Shown: piece after piece, positions 11,653 to 24,418 of the stretch | How positions within the stretch are numbered: the first letter of the stretch is position 1 | Layout: each line of letters starts with the position of its first letter | Assembly: GCF_033958435.1 (NCBI RefSeq) | Contig: NC_134138.1 | Location: 188,701,298 to 188,765,297, forward strand | Origin: Carettochelys insculpta | Lineage: Eukaryota; Chordata; Testudines; Carettochelyidae | Reading direction: 5' to 3' | DNA length: 64,000 nucleotides | Notes under the pieces: generated by a model | The model's input: only the letters and a program-made list of their open reading frames with translations | What the model was told of the DNA's origin: nothing | Database searches by the model: none | Program-made: the position numbers and the translations under genes

Positions 11653-12314
11653 TGAGAGGAAAAAGAGGAGGGAGAGGAGACTGACCCATGAGGACACACA
11701 GATGTGAATGAATGGGCGTCTCCATCTCCCTAAGGTTTTCACTAATCATTGTTAGGATCAGCTGTCTCCTAAAACACAGCAGGGACAAGGTCGCTCGCCT
11801 CAGAGCTCCCCACATGACCGCTCCCGCAGCTGCCCCGTTACCCGCGTTTTTCATCACAAGCCAGACACTGGCAGCCCGGTGATAATACCAGATGCGCAGC
11901 TGCCATTTCCTTGTCCAGCGGCCCCGCTCGAGGGAGGACAGCGGCAGAGGGCAAAGCCCGCGGGGGGTCACGCAGCAGCATTACTGCTGTTGTGAGAACT
12001 CGGAGGGGTTTGAAGCCCATCGCTCACGACCGCCTCCTTCGTGGGCTATAACTGTAGGTGCCTCTCGGAGCCACCCCCGCTCTTCCCCACTCCGGCAGCC
12101 GCCTTCCCTCTGCGGCACCATCCAGGGCCCAGCAGCGAGGAGGCTGCGCAGCCAGACGCCCAGGCAGGGTTGGGAGGCGGTGAAAGGGGCAGCGCCGCGC
12201 GCCTCGGATGGCGAAGGCGGGAATCAGAGCAGATTTTAAAGTACAGTGCGCCCTACGTTTCGGCAGGGGGCGCGCTCGGCTCTCCGCCCTACCCCGCCCG
12301 CTGGTTGGACTGGA

Positions 12315-12325
12315 GCGCAGGCGCA
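12315..12325. promoter_or_regulatory. NRF1-like site in the CpG island
   Basis: GCGCAGGCGCA is one base off the palindromic NRF1 consensus. A second, CGCGCATGTGCA, lies at 12549-12560. Such sites are typical of housekeeping CpG promoters. Confidence 0.45.
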
Positions 12326-12428
12326 CTCGTCCCTTCTCGTGAACACCGCCCTCCCATCCGTCCGTTCCTGACTAGCAAGCCTCGCAGTGAACTCGCTGCT
12401 TCTGCGCAGTCGCTCCAAACGGTCATTT

Positions 12429-12436
12429 CCGGAAGT
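12429..12436 (+). promoter_or_regulatory. ETS/GABPA-type site CCGGAAGT
   Basis: TTTCCGGAAGTTAAC contains a canonical ETS core within the CpG island, near the NRF1-like sites, suggesting the core promoter is at about 12.4-12.7 kb. Confidence 0.5.
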
Positions 12437-15400
12437 TAACGGCAGCGTACGCGCCCGCCCCCGCGTCCACTTTCCGCGCGCCTGAGAAACAGCGCCTGCG
12501 CCAGCCAGGATGGGCGACCTGGAGGTGGAGGGAAAGGGATGGTTCTTTCGCGCATGTGCAAAAGCGACGGAAGTGCGCGAGGAAGGCGGGCGAGCGGGAG
12601 CGCGGCTCGAGCAGCTCCCTGCCGATCACAGCCGAGCGCGCGCAGGATGGCGAGGGCGCGCATTACCGCGCGGAACGGACGTTGAGGGAGGCGGTGAGGG
12701 CGACCGCGCGCGCGCGAGACCGCCCCAGTCCGCAGCCCGGGTTTGACCGGATCTTTCCCCGCGGGCGCTGAGGCTGAAGAGGAAACGGCGGCCGGAGGTT
12801 TGTCCGGGGAGGGGGACGCGGCGGCGGCGTTTGTTCCCCTCTCCGCAGCTACGGGAGGGAAGAAAGGAAGGAGGATGCGGACCTGCTGCCGCGCAGCACC
12901 GAGCCCCCGCCGCTCTCGGGCGGCGTCCGTTGCAGTACGGACTCCGTGCTCTGCCCAGGGTCCACTCCTCTCCCTCTGCGAACTCTCGCTGCTTCCACCC
13001 GGCCAGGAGGCCGCTTTTGCCGTGTCGGCTCCGCGCGGCCTGTCACTGGGCGCGGCCCCTGGCCGTCTCGGTGTGTCCCCGCCCGGCGCTGCGGCTGCGA
13101 TGGGCACCGGGACAGCCAGACAACAGGAGGAGGCTGCGGGCCGCCGCCGCCGCCGCCTCCCCGCACGGCGGACCCCAGGGGCGTTTGCGTGTGTCCGGTA
13201 TTCACGTGCCTTCCCCTTCTGCCGCCGCGGCCCCTCGGGGATCCTAGTCGCCAGCGGTCGAGATGTAGGTTCATGATGGGGCTGTGCGGTACCTGAGTAA
13301 CCTGCAGCCGGCTGCTGCCTTGCACTTGGTGCCCATTGTCCGGAGGGGGACGGGGAGGGCGTGAAACTTTGATGTTGGGGCTCCTTGGCTGCAAAGCTGT
13401 GATTGGAGCCTTTGAGGGGAAGGGCGCTGGAGGTAATGGCGCTGCGTTCTTGTCCAAGTGATCCCACCAGCATTGCATCGAATTATATCTGTGCAAGCAG
13501 CTGCTGCTTGCGGCAACTCCTAGGCTGTCTCCGTGTTTAAGTGTGGGATAACTGCAAGGATTACTAGTAGTAGTAGTCGTCAATTTAAGCTGGCCTTTAG
13601 TGTTTATTGTAACATATTGCTTCCTTTTCGGATTTGGGCACACACTTTAAGTATATAATATGCCTACCATAAGATGTAGAATAGTTTTGATTTTTTCCAT
13701 CATTTGCACATTATTTCCACCGTTTAAATATTTTGCTGTTGAGTTATTTTCTTTCAGGAGACCAGATAATGATTGGACACATTCAGTAGCTTCTTTGAAG
13801 GGGAGAACAGTAATACCGTGTTATGATTTATAACATCATACCAATGTTTGTCTGAGTCTTATATATTTCTAAGGGGACCTGCAAAATCAGAAATTGTTGA
13901 CTCTTGCTGTTTCATTATATAATGGAAACCCAAGAACATTTATTTTAAAATTTTCAGTTGGTCTCTTTACTTCAAAAATCCACTTGGGAAGATTCAACTG
14001 GAGAGAAAGTGTTATTCCTATTAAAATTTCATTAAGGCTGAATGTTGTAGTTAAGTAGTTGGGATATCATTGTTAAAGAGCAGGAAATTTGTAGTGATAA
14101 TTAACTATCAATATACTGAATCATTTGGAAATTCCATAGAAAGTATTCAAAATTTATCTTCTCTCCAAATTTTATAACCTATCTGCACTTAGGAGACGTA
14201 CGTGTAGAGACAGATACGTTTTTGTCTAATCACACGTGAATAATTATTCAGGTTATGGGCTCACAGGGCCCAATACTGCAAGATGCTGAGTATTACCCTC
14301 GGTATTTTACAAGGTTGGGCCAGTAAACAAATAGCAAACTCAGCTCTCCTAAGATGAGTTTCTTATTTTGAGCTGTATGATTGTGAAGAAGGCCTGAGTT
14401 GGTGCAGTTGCTTTTAAATTATTTTAGCACTTCACACTTGAGGTTTTTATGAGAGGGTAAGAGCCAATTTTAAGTCTAACTTTTTCAGGATATCACCAAA
14501 GACAAAGTTTAAGGTAATCTGAAATAATTTCTTATCTCATCTCCGTACTGCTTTGAACAGTTCTGAAATGTTGTATTGTAGAAGTTCTGGAACTGAAAAC
14601 ATGAACTAGCCAAGAAAAGAGACCGGCTGGTTAATATCCTAGTGCTGGAGGAAATATAAATTTATTTTCCCCATTATGGGGTTGGTGGACCTGACTAACA
14701 ACATCCTTGATATGTCAGCGTTACTGAAATAAGTCCCAAGGAAAGCTGGATCTTTCCATTGGATAAGAATGACAAGAAGATTTACTTTTAAGGGTTTGAA
14801 AGTTTCCTCTTGATGTAATTTCTGTGGCTGGTCACCACAGGTTTTTCCTGTTCATGAAGATATATTTCCTCTTAACAAACCTTTTTCTCCACGCAGAGGA
14901 GTAAAAGACAGTGAAGAACTGGGCAACTGCTTTGTAATGTCCAAACATGTTTTAATACTGATTTATATAATATTTTAGATACACTCATATATCAGTCCAT
15001 TATTAGGTCTTTGGAAGTATCCATATTCTCCTTTAATATCCGAATCTACCTGATGTCTTCAGGTTTCAGGACTCGGTTCTGCAAGAGCTTGGTGCCAGGG
15101 CAGCATCAGAACAGGCAGAGGAAAACATCATAAGATGTAGAACTGCTTCATCAATCACCTATTTCTTATTCAGTGGTGAAGCTGCATATTTGACTTGTTG
15201 TCCAACAGTTCAGAGCTAGTTCTAAGTATTGCTTCTCCCTCTATTCCACTTTTATCCTGGAGATCCCTTGTCAGAGTTGATTAATGTAAATGATCAATTT
15301 TAATCTAATTTAGCATGTCTATTTTTCAGTTATTTGCTCTGAGATTTTTATTCTTATTGGTTGGTATAACTATATTAAAATGTGCTGATTTGCAACTAAC

Positions 15401-16825
15401 GTAGCAAATGTGCTGCTTTTTGTACTAGAAGGATAAAGTATACAGGCTTATTTGAGTAATTAGGTAGCTCAACACTTATTCACATAATTCTTTTTTTGTT
15501 AGAAGATAGCAAATGACATACTTTTTACAAGATTTCTTCTTATTTGTGAGCTGCATGTGGATGAAAATTGGAATGTCATTAAAATGCTTATAAGAAAAAT
15601 TAGGCTAGTTAAAACATATTTTGATTTTTAAACTGATTTATTGACCAGAAGAGGAGACATTCATTGTAGTTAGTGAATTAGCAGATGCTTCTGGTCATCC
15701 TGAACCATATTTTCAAAGAAACCTAGATGCCTAAAGATATGGATAAGTAGTTTTAAAAAATTACATTAAAGCTTATGCATATGTTTAAAGCAGCTAGATA
15801 CCATTTGAAAATATGAATCTCTGTGGTTTTCAAGTTATTAGAATTAGTAGATCACCCCCTCTCCCACATGGCTTTATTCATATGTTATGAAAAAGAAATT
15901 GTTCTTTCAAAGCACAAGCTATTTCTGAACTTTAACCGAACTTGTCCAAGAATATTTCATTTGCACCTGCTACCTAAATTGAAACCAAAAGTAATAAATT
16001 CAAACATTTTTTCTATTCAACACAGTAGTGGGTCCATAGTAAAGATTGAAAATAACAGGTACTGCCACCTATGACGATGTCACACTTTTATAAATCGAGT
16101 TGATTACCAAAAGTTAGGTGTCTTTGCCCTGGTTTTGAATGTAATTTGAAAAGCACCCTTTAATTTACTGAAGTGGGATATCTCATTGATGTAACATATT
16201 TGATCTAAATAATTCAATAAATAAGGCCTTTACATAGTTTCATAACATCAGAGTTGAACAGCTTTTAAAAGAAAAATACATTCAGTTTTTTAAGTTAGGA
16301 AATCTCTACTTTTTAATCACTCTGTTACTTTGTTGGTTTTGTTGCAGCTTGATGTTGAGCTGTTGTGGACCGATGGATAACTGAGGTCATTCTGCTTGAA
16401 TATGCTATCCTGTCTACTACAGCCTCTCAACTCTTCCCTACCAGTGCATCCTTAGGCATTCCTATCATGAAACCTGAGGAAAAAAAGTTAGGCCATTCAG
16501 GTGTCACAGTTGGACATAGGGGTCAGTCTTATTCATTGTACTTCTATGAAAAAGATTTTCTTTTTTGTCCGATTGCGTGTCTCCAAAATCAGAGCAGCTT
16601 TTTTCAGAAAGATCAAGTTCCACATGTTGTTATACTGGCTTTCCATCATCCATATCCGTTTTCCCCTTCAAACTTAAGATGTCTGTTTCTGTATAGGTAT
16701 TGGAACAGCTTATGGAAAATACTTTTCCTATGGCATGACCACTAACAATCCCTTTGCTCTTTGTTACTTCAAAAGTATCAGGTGTCTGGCTGTAACAGCT
16801 TCACCTCCAAAGGTCTTCATCCACA

Positions 16826-16985
16826 GGGTGGCAATGTAGCTCAGTGGAAAAGAATACTAGACTGAAACTCAGGCAATTTCTGGCCAGCTGGGTTGCCTTG
16901 AGCAAGTTGTTGCATCTTTGTTCCTTACTTTCCCTATTAGTATCATTATCCTAATTTTACAAAATCCAGTTGAGAGCTACTAAGG
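16826..16985 (+). repeat. MIR-like tRNA-derived SINE
   Basis: An A-box-like GTAGCTCAGTGG head is followed by CTCAGGCAATTTCTGG and the core CCTTGAGCAAGTTGTTGC, then an AT-rich tail. This matches the layout of MIR-type CORE-SINEs; it is diverged and not a tRNA gene. Confidence 0.6.
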
Positions 16986-17715
16986 AAAAGTTATAAAAGT
17001 CCTAAAAGTTATAAATTATTGGATGAGTGCCCATGAGATTTTCATAAACATGATGATTGTGCATGACCTGAGTTATGAATAGTGGGACTTAAGGCTTCTT
17101 CCAGAATTGGAGCATCTTATTCACATCTCAGAGTACAACTGCAAACACTGGCAGCAAAATCATTCCAGATGTGGACAACATGAGGGCTGAGTACTTCAGA
17201 GATTTTCATGGCCCTTTGGCAGGAACTCCCACACAGTATTGAAGAGAGTTAATTTCAGTGATCATCTGCACTAAACAGGGGAGCCGAAATCTGATCTGAC
17301 ATATCATAGGTGGTTCACAGACTTCATACACATTTCTGCAGCTGATCTCTAAAGTACCTTCAGATAATTTCTGACAGTGATCAAGGTCATGTTGTTTGTG
17401 ATCTAACTTAGGGTACTTAGTTTTCTCTCAGCTTCAACTTTTCTTTTCCCTTGCTCACCAGTCTGCCAGTTTATCTTCCGCCATTGGATAGGTCTGGCTT
17501 TCACTCATCAAATAGAACTTTCAGAAAACTTACTAGTGATGTCAAAAAGAACGCATTTGACTTTTGAGTCCTTAAAAACAATAATTTAAATTAAAATAGA
17601 TTGGTGAGCTGTATTATTTGGGTAGAACAAAGTCATTTAGAGAAGTGACAAGATTTTACAAAGGATTAGGCTATGCATTAAGACGTGCCGTACATTAGCT
17701 ACATGTGGATAAGTT

Positions 17716-17875
17716 CAAAACAGAAAAGCAGTCAAGTAGCACTTTAAAGACAACAAAATCATTTAGGTGATGAGCTTTCGTGCGACATAAATAGTTAATC
17801 TTTAAAGTGCTATTGGACTGATTTTTTGTTTTGATAGTATATAGGCTAACATGGCTATCTCTCTGTTATTATTCA
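17716..17875. mobile_element. Inverted-repeat insertion of Penelope-like 3' tails with 15-bp target duplication
   Basis: The left arm reads the tail on the minus strand (GCAGTCAAGTAGCACTTTAAA ... GAGCTTTCGTGCGAC). The right arm reads it on the plus strand (CTTTAAAGTGCTATTGGACTG ... TTTTGATAGTATATAGGCTA). The flanks ACATGTGGATAAGTT (17701-17715) and ACATGTGTATAAGTT (17876-17890) match at 14 of 15 bases, indicating one insertion event. Confidence 0.75.
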
Positions 17876-18911
17876 ACATGTGTATAAGTTTTGTTACAAT
17901 GATATAACAATAAGGCATATTGATCTGGTAGTGTAAGCTGTGACTTGACATGAAAATCCTTTGCTTTTAGTGACACAAAAGCCTGTGTTTATATGTTGTC
18001 AACTTCTACATTTCAGTTCACTAGAAACTTGAAAGTCTGTATCAAGTCAATAATTCATGTTAATGCCTTGAAGTACAGAAAGTCATTAGTACAGTAGTTC
18101 TTCTGTCCCTCCCCCCACACCCACCAACAAAAATACCACCACACCCTGCTCTGGTATTCCTGAATGACTTAAAACCTTAACAGCCTTAGGTACAGTCACA
18201 GAAATGAGCATTTATTCCAAAGTTTGTTTCTATTGATGTTTTGACCTTCTAATGCTGTCATCTAGAGCTATGTGGTCTGTGTCGCTTTCAGCAGTTTGTT
18301 GTATGCATTCCTGTGTAGTACCTCTACCATGCTTCCCCAGTTCTGTTGTAAATATGGGAGTAGAGCATGAGGCATGATTTAAGTAACTAAAGACGTGTGA
18401 TGGGTATGGATATGTATTTTAATGTGAACCCTATAATTCTCCATGCTTCTCCAAGTCATATCTCCTCGTAGCAGCATGGTATCCTGTGCGAGCTTTTTTG
18501 TCTCACCATTGGGAAAATGTCTGCCACCTCAGGGAAAGACTGGCAGCAGAAAAAGGCCCAGCCTTTCCAAGCTGCCTGTCTGCTCAAGATCCTTTTCTTG
18601 AAGCAATGAAAGCCCCACTGGGAACTAAGGAACTCTTTTCTTGCTGCCCACCCTTTGCCAGAGTTTCTCACTGATATGTAACCAGACAAGAGTGTGTATA
18701 TGTATCCTCTTTTTCACTGTGGCTTGTAGCCACACAAACGCTACAGATACCATCAGTAGTGGGTAATGTAAATTTAACATCAGTGTGACACACCTGGAGA
18801 AAATATCACATGTCAAGCTGTTACTTAGAAGTAGGTGTTTGAATAATTTTTCCAGCATCTAATAGCCCAAAGACTACATCTGCTTGCCAGGGTAAAAATC
18901 TTATGGCACTG

Positions 18912-19350
18912 GGGCCGTGTCTACACTAGCTCCTTCCTTTTGGAAGGGGCCTGGTAATGAGCAAGCTGGGAAGATGCTAATGAGGCAATACTATGAATAT
19001 GCAGCGCCTCATTAGCATAATGATGGCTGCATGCAATTCTAAAGCACCGCTTTCGAATCGCATGCCACCCGTGTAGATGGGTGCCTTTCAAAAGGACACC
19101 CCTCCCCCAGACTTCAAAGGCTCCTTCTTCCTATTTGATTTTGGGAAGAAGGAGTTTTCGAAATCTGAGGGTTGCTTTCTAGAGACCCCCTTCTACATGG
19201 GCAGTGCGTGAGAAAGAAGAAACAGGTACAGTGCTTCTGCTATTTTGATAATGAGATGCATATTCGTGGCAGTGCCTCATTAGCATCTTCCCAACTTGCT
19301 CATTACCCCATGTCCCTTCCTTTCAGAAAGGGCTAGTGTAAACGTAGCCC
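18912..19350. mobile_element. GGCCGTGTCTAC-type palindromic MITE
   Basis: The ends GGGCCGTGTCTACACTAGC and GGCTAGTGTAAACGTAGCCC are inverted. The interior has mirrored GATGCTAATGAGGC / GCCTCATTAGCATC words and mirrored CTTCAAAGG and CCTTCTTCC blocks around a centre near 19.13 kb. A target duplication is unclear. Confidence 0.7.
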
Positions 19351-19973
19351 ATGTGTCCTCTGGTTGTGTATTGTCTGTGTGTGTAAAATTTTAAATTGTA
19401 ACACTTTTGGCAGTCCAGTCCTCATACAAATAAATAAGTGTGTTTGTTGCTTTTCGTGTACCCCCTTTTCCTTTCTGACTTCATCCACTTCTATTTTAAT
19501 ATAAAAGTTCATATCAGTCCATTTAAAGATGCACTGTACCTGTTCCTTCTTTCTCTCCTCAGTCCTTTTGTCGTTTTTATAAAATCATGTATCATTTTCT
19601 TCCCATTTTTGTAGTGTTTGCAAATGAAAAATTGCCGATATTTTCACCTAGTTGTTGTTTGAAATTTTTGTTTGAAATCTTAAACTTTTTATTTAGTTGT
19701 GTTTTCTCTTACAGTACTCCCCAAATCGTTCTTATTTATTTCTGTCTTAACCCATCAGTTGATCATCTGTCCACATGTTTCACTTGATCAGGTTGAGTAA
19801 ATGTAATCAGATTATATATTTGCATTGCTTTTATTTTATAGTCTTACATTGGATGCTTTTGTGGATTTCTTTAGCTTCCTGATTATAAATAGATAACTTT
19901 CTAAAATTTCAGGTTTAAATGGTCATCTCAGAGAGAGAGATCCAGGGCCTCATTAAAGTTCCTTGCTGAGAAC

Positions 19974-20011
19974 ACCAAAAACTCAAAAAAATAAAATAAA
20001 ATAAAAAAAAT
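19974..20011. repeat. A-rich simple repeat (AAATA)n
   Basis: A run of AAAAT/AAATA units with no other content. Confidence 0.7.
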
Positions 20012-20109
20012 TTAGAATAAATAGTTTCTGCTGTATTTGCAGCAGGCATCACTTTTGTATATGTTGAACACTCACACACAAAGAAGGCTGAAATGCTTCA
20101 AACTGACTG

Positions 20110-20723
20110 CAGTAGACTTCTGATTTACGCTTGAGTTGCACTTTTGCAACCCCCATGTAAGTCAGATTTCCTGTGCAAAGTGGGGGAAGCCAAGAAACTG
20201 ATGAAGGCACCAGCCCTGGTTAGTTTTCTGGCTCCAGGGAATTGAGGGGAGTTGTGGACCAGGTGGCAGCCTTGCTCCCCTCTGCTTGCGGGAGCTGGGA
20301 AGCTAACCAGCATCAGTGCTGGTCAGTTTCCTGGGTCCTACAGTGAGGCAGGGAGCTGGGAATGGGGAACCAGGCAGCAGCCTAAATCCAGGCTCTCCTT
20401 CATTGGTGGGAGCCTGAAAACTTATCACCACATTGCTGGTCAGTTTCCTGGCTCCCTGCCACTCTGGGACCCACGTGTGGCTTCTCCCATTTGTCTTTCT
20501 CCCTGACTTCCCCCAGCTGGGAGAAGCTGTGCTGGGCAGACAGCTTTGGCAGCGCAGCTTCTTCCAGCTGGTGAAAGCTGGGGAGAGGTCACACCGCTGC
20601 TGCTGGCCACCTGGCTTCCTACAGCTGGGGGAGCCAGGGAGGCATACAGCTGCAGACAGGCCTCCACTTATGCTTAATTCATGTTAAGCACAACTTGAAG
20701 TCACGGATTTTGGGTGTTCACTG
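20110..20723. mobile_element. Pogo-like MITE relative with minisatellite core
   Basis: It starts CAGTAGACTTCTGATTTACG and ends GGGTGTTCACTG/TA. The core repeats degenerate units around GGTCAGTTTCCTGGCTCC in both orientations. The left TA is absent, so the ends are less certain than in the sister copies. Confidence 0.55.
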
Positions 20724-20889
20724 TATTTTCCATCAAGGTTTGAGGTTTCAGGTCAATCAAACTCATACCATTAAATCCATTAGATATTTTTTTCTTAAAT
20801 CACCCTCTTCATCCTTTCCTAAACATGCTCGGAGGGCCTAAAATGAGGCTTCTGATCTTGGCATATGTATATGAAGATTGTGACCTAGG

Positions 20890-21700
20890 GGAGGGGTTGG
20901 CAACCTGTGGCTCCGGAGCTGCATGTGGCTAAGGAGCCATTTGCAACCCTGAGCACTGCTGTTGCTGACTCCTCTTGCAACTCTGGAGGCTGCCACTGCT
21001 TAAATAAAAAACCCTAAATTCAGTTGCCCTCCCCTGAGCTAACTGAATGTAGATTTTTTTTGTTGAAGCAGTGGCAGTTGGAGCCACTGAGCAGTCATTT
21101 GTGGAGAGGGAGCCCGGAAATGAAAGCTGCCTGGGCAGGGAGCTGCCCCACATGAGCAGAAGTCTAAGCCAGCAGGAGAGCTGAGGGGAGGGCATCCGAG
21201 CCTGCCCCTGCCAGAGCTGCACAACCCAGCTGAGAAGGAAGAGGAGACTGTGGGGGGAGGTGGTGGCTGTGGCCACTGCAAAACTTCGTGTGCTGAGGCA
21301 AGTTAAGCCTGCAGAAGCTGGGGGGAGTGGTTGGGGCTCAAAGGGGTTAAGTATTGAGGGGGAAGGTTGGGGTTCAGTGGGATTAAGCCTGGGGGATGGG
21401 AGGAGGTCGGGGTTCAGGGGGTTAATCCTGGGGATATGGAGCAAGTTTGTGGGACTTGGGGGTAGAATTGGGGGCTGAAGCAGGTGAAGTCCAGAGATGG
21501 GGGTAACTTAACTTTCTAACTGGTACAAATCATTGTGTGCTCTGTTCTTAAAACAGGGGTGATAAAAAACACAGTTTGACGTTATTTATTTAGGACTGTC
21601 TTGTATTCATGTGCATTATGGCTCTTGAAGGATTGATTTTTTTTGTAACTGAACTTGGGGGGAAAAAAAGCTCTTCTCGCTATTTCAGTTGTGGACCCCT
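20890..21700. mobile_element. Non-autonomous hAT element with GACCTAGG duplication
   Basis: An identical 8-bp duplication GACCTAGG lies at 20882-20889 and 21701-21708. The left end is GGAGGGGTTGGCAACCTGTGG, a common hAT terminus in amniotes, and the right end is GTGGACCCCT. The core is GC-rich and non-coding; a proline-rich open frame inside is an artefact. Confidence 0.8.
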
Positions 21701-22209
21701 GACCTAGGGTTACTGAAAACTAAACTTTGTACTGTTAATACCAGAATGCCTCTTTTTGAAGTGATGAGTTTATGCTATCAAAAATATTTTAGTAAACATA
21801 CAGTTTTAGACCCTGATGTACTGCGCTTAACTTGACTTCAGTAGAACTGTTCATATGTAAGCATCTGCTACATTAGAACCTTAATTCTGCATATTTTGTT
21901 TATATAAGTTTTGTAAGATTCAAATATATCTTATCAGTTGTGGCATTTTAAAAAGCAAACCAAAAACAAATCTGGCACTTACGTAGCCCACTAATATGGT
22001 TGAAGCACAAATTTACAAGTTCTGCAAAGCCTCAACCTGGTTTAAAAGAGTCAAGTGGTTTGAACTGCTCATATCCGAATGTTTGCAGATTGCAAAGCTC
22101 TGATTCTTTGGCACTAACATCTTGCGAGGGCAGTTTCTAACTGTTCCCAAAGGATATCAAAAATCTCACTTGAGCAAGGTGGATTGATTTATCAAAACAA
22201 TTTAAAATG

Positions 22210-22622
22210 CAGTAAATCCCTGACTTACCTGTAGGGTTGCGTTCGTGGGCAACCCCATGTTAGTCGACTTTCATACAAGTTGGGGGGAGCCAGGAACCTG
22301 ACCAACATTGCCACGCTGCTCAGTTTCCCAGCTCCTGGGACTGACAGGGAGCTGCAAACCAGGGGCAGCCTTGCTCCCCTCCTTGTGTGAGCTAGGAAAC
22401 TGACAAGTGCTGCTGCCCTGGTCAGTTTGCTGGTTCCTGGGACTGGCCACCAGCAGCCTGGTTCCTGGTTCCCTAACACTTGGGGGAGCCAGGAAATTGA
22501 CCAGCGTAGCAGTGCTGGTCAATTTCCCAACTCTTGCAAGTGGAGGGTTCCCGGCTCCTCGCCACTCATGTTTTTGACTCGCATTAATCCAAGTAACATG
22601 CAAGTCAAAATCTAGGGTTTTT
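22210..22622. mobile_element. Pogo-like MITE relative with minisatellite core
   Basis: It starts CAGTAAATCCCTGACTTACC and ends near CAAAATCTAGGG. The core carries the same degenerate CAGGAAACTGACCAG-type units as the 20.1-kb copy. Terminal duplications are not clear. Confidence 0.5.
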
Positions 22623-22756
22623 ATTGAAAATTTTGATTATGATCTAAATAACATGGCAATCTCAGTTTAAGTAATTGATTTTAATTTTGAATGTTTGTAC
22701 TGTATTTCCCTACATAGAGGTTGGCTCTCTTTGGTTGGTAACCACTAAAACATATT

Positions 22757-23160
22757 GGCTATGTCTACATGATCCCAAAAGTTCAAAATGGCCATTTTGA
22801 AGTTTACTAATGAAGCGCTGAAATACATATTCAGCACCTCATTAGAATGCTGGCAGCCACAGCACTTCAAAATTGCCATGGCTCGCCACTGCACAGCTCA
22901 TCCAGATGGGGCTCCTTTTCGAAAGGACCCCACCAACTTCAAAATCCCCTTATGCCTATCTGCCGAATAAGGAGATTTCGAAGTTGGTGGGGTCCTTTCA
23001 AAAAGCCCTGTCTGGATGAGCTACGTGGCGGCAAGCCGCTGCAATTTTGAAGTGCTGCAGCCACTGGCATTTTGATGAGGAGCTGAATATGTATTTCAGC
23101 GCTTCATTAGTAAACTTCGAAATGGCTATTTCGAACTTTTGGGGTAGTGTAGACATAGCC
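22757..23160. mobile_element. GGCTATGTCTAC palindromic MITE with ATT duplication
   Basis: ATT/GGCTATGTCTACATGATCCC at the left and AGTGTAGACATAGCC/ATT at the right. The arms mirror each other around a centre near 22.96 kb (TTTACTAATGAAGCGCTGAAA against TTTCAGCGCTTCATTAGTAAA). It is an older copy of the 46.7-kb element. Confidence 0.85.
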
Positions 23161-23687
23161 ATTGATTTAAAGCTAAGGGATTTCCACTAAATTTGGTGCT
23201 GCGTTTTGCTGACTAGGATATTGCTAACTAATGCAATAGCTTAAATTTCTCTTGAGTCCTAATTCATACGTTTCAATTTAATAGGCATAATTTACCCTTT
23301 ATTTACTAATTAATAAATTTATGATTTGTCAAGCTCTACTTGGGCTAAAATTAAAATTCAGTTAATGCACAAAAGTTTTAACTAATGATAGTATTTAAAT
23401 ACTATCAAGTGTTCTAGATATACAGTTTTTAAAAATGTTTAATTTTTAAATGCAAGTCAAAGTATTATCTGTGGTTAGTAAGTTAAATCAGATTGTTACA
23501 AATACTTAAGTTACACAAAGTCAAATCAATGATCTGGTGGATTTAACTGACTAATCCCCTAGAAACAATATTAGCTAAGTGCCAAACTAATGTTTGATAA
23601 ATTGTGAAGGACAAGGTGATGGAAAGCAATTATTGTTATAACATCTGAGCGCTTGATTTATGTATACAAACTTTAAGCCAAGGTCTG

Positions 23688-24048
23688 CCATGAATATGCA
23701 GCGCCTCTTTAGCATAATGGAGGTGGCAGTGATTTGAAAGTGCCACTTTTGAATCATGCACCACCTGTGTAGAAGGGGGAGTTTCAAAATGACCCCCTCA
23801 GTCTTTGAAAGCCCCTTATTTCTATTTCATTTTAGGAATAAGGGGCTTTGGGAGATTGGGGGTTCCTTTCAAAAGGCCCCCATCTGCATGGGCGGCATGC
23901 AATTCGAAAGCGGGACTTTTGAATCTCTGCAGCTACCATTATGCTAATGATGTGGTGCATATTCATGGTAGCATCTCCATTAGCATCTTCTGATCTCGCT
24001 CATTATCATGCCCCTTTCTAAAGGAAGTGGCTAGGGTAGACGCAGCTG
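23688..24048. mobile_element. Truncated palindromic MITE of the 18.9-kb type
   Basis: ATGAATATGCAGCGCCTCTTTAGC at the left mirrors GCTAATGATGTGGTGCATATTC at the right, with mirrored AAGGGGCTTT blocks in between. The right end GGGTAGACGCAGC is present; the left terminus is missing. Confidence 0.6.
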
Positions 24049-24418
24049 TAATGGGAGAGTCTTGAAATCAAACAAGTCAAGTGTAAACTTAGGTGACTCC
24101 ATTTTGGAGATATATAATGACCCCAACAAAAATTAGAAAGAGAAGAAATCAGATGTGTTTTTAATTCTGTGTTCCAAGTATCACGTGTCCTATAGTAGAA
24201 TTTTTTTCTGAAAAGTTTATATGTGACATGCAAAACTAGTGGATGTGGTTTTGTTTAAGGTTGTGTGGAATGTGGGATATATGACGAGCAGTAACAGGAA
24301 GATAGTTTTCTCATTATGGAAAGGCTAGGGTTTCTACTGTTGATCATTATTTAAATGCACAGGGCAAACAAAAGAATTTTGTTAATGTTGGGATGGAATA
24401 CAAATCCTAAAAATATAA

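Larger units (their letters stand above)
11900..13350. promoter_or_regulatory. CpG island, probable KBTBD2 promoter and possible shared promoter with BUC
   Basis: Dense CpG and high GC contrast sharply with the AT-rich surroundings. It lies upstream of KBTBD2 on the plus strand and about 2 kb upstream of the BUC coding start on the minus strand. The many long open frames here overlap on both strands and are composition artefacts. The exact transcription start and first donor cannot be fixed by eye. Confidence 0.75.

Noticed and set aside
12436..13473. Open frame of 345 codons on the minus strand, and other long frames on both strands in the CpG island
   Set aside because: GC-rich DNA with few stop codons; low-complexity Arg/Pro/Ala composition, mutually overlapping frames and no family resemblance.
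16365..16745. 126-codon open frame in the KBTBD2 5' intron
   Set aside because: No recognisable domain, no splice support or codon bias; likely chance.
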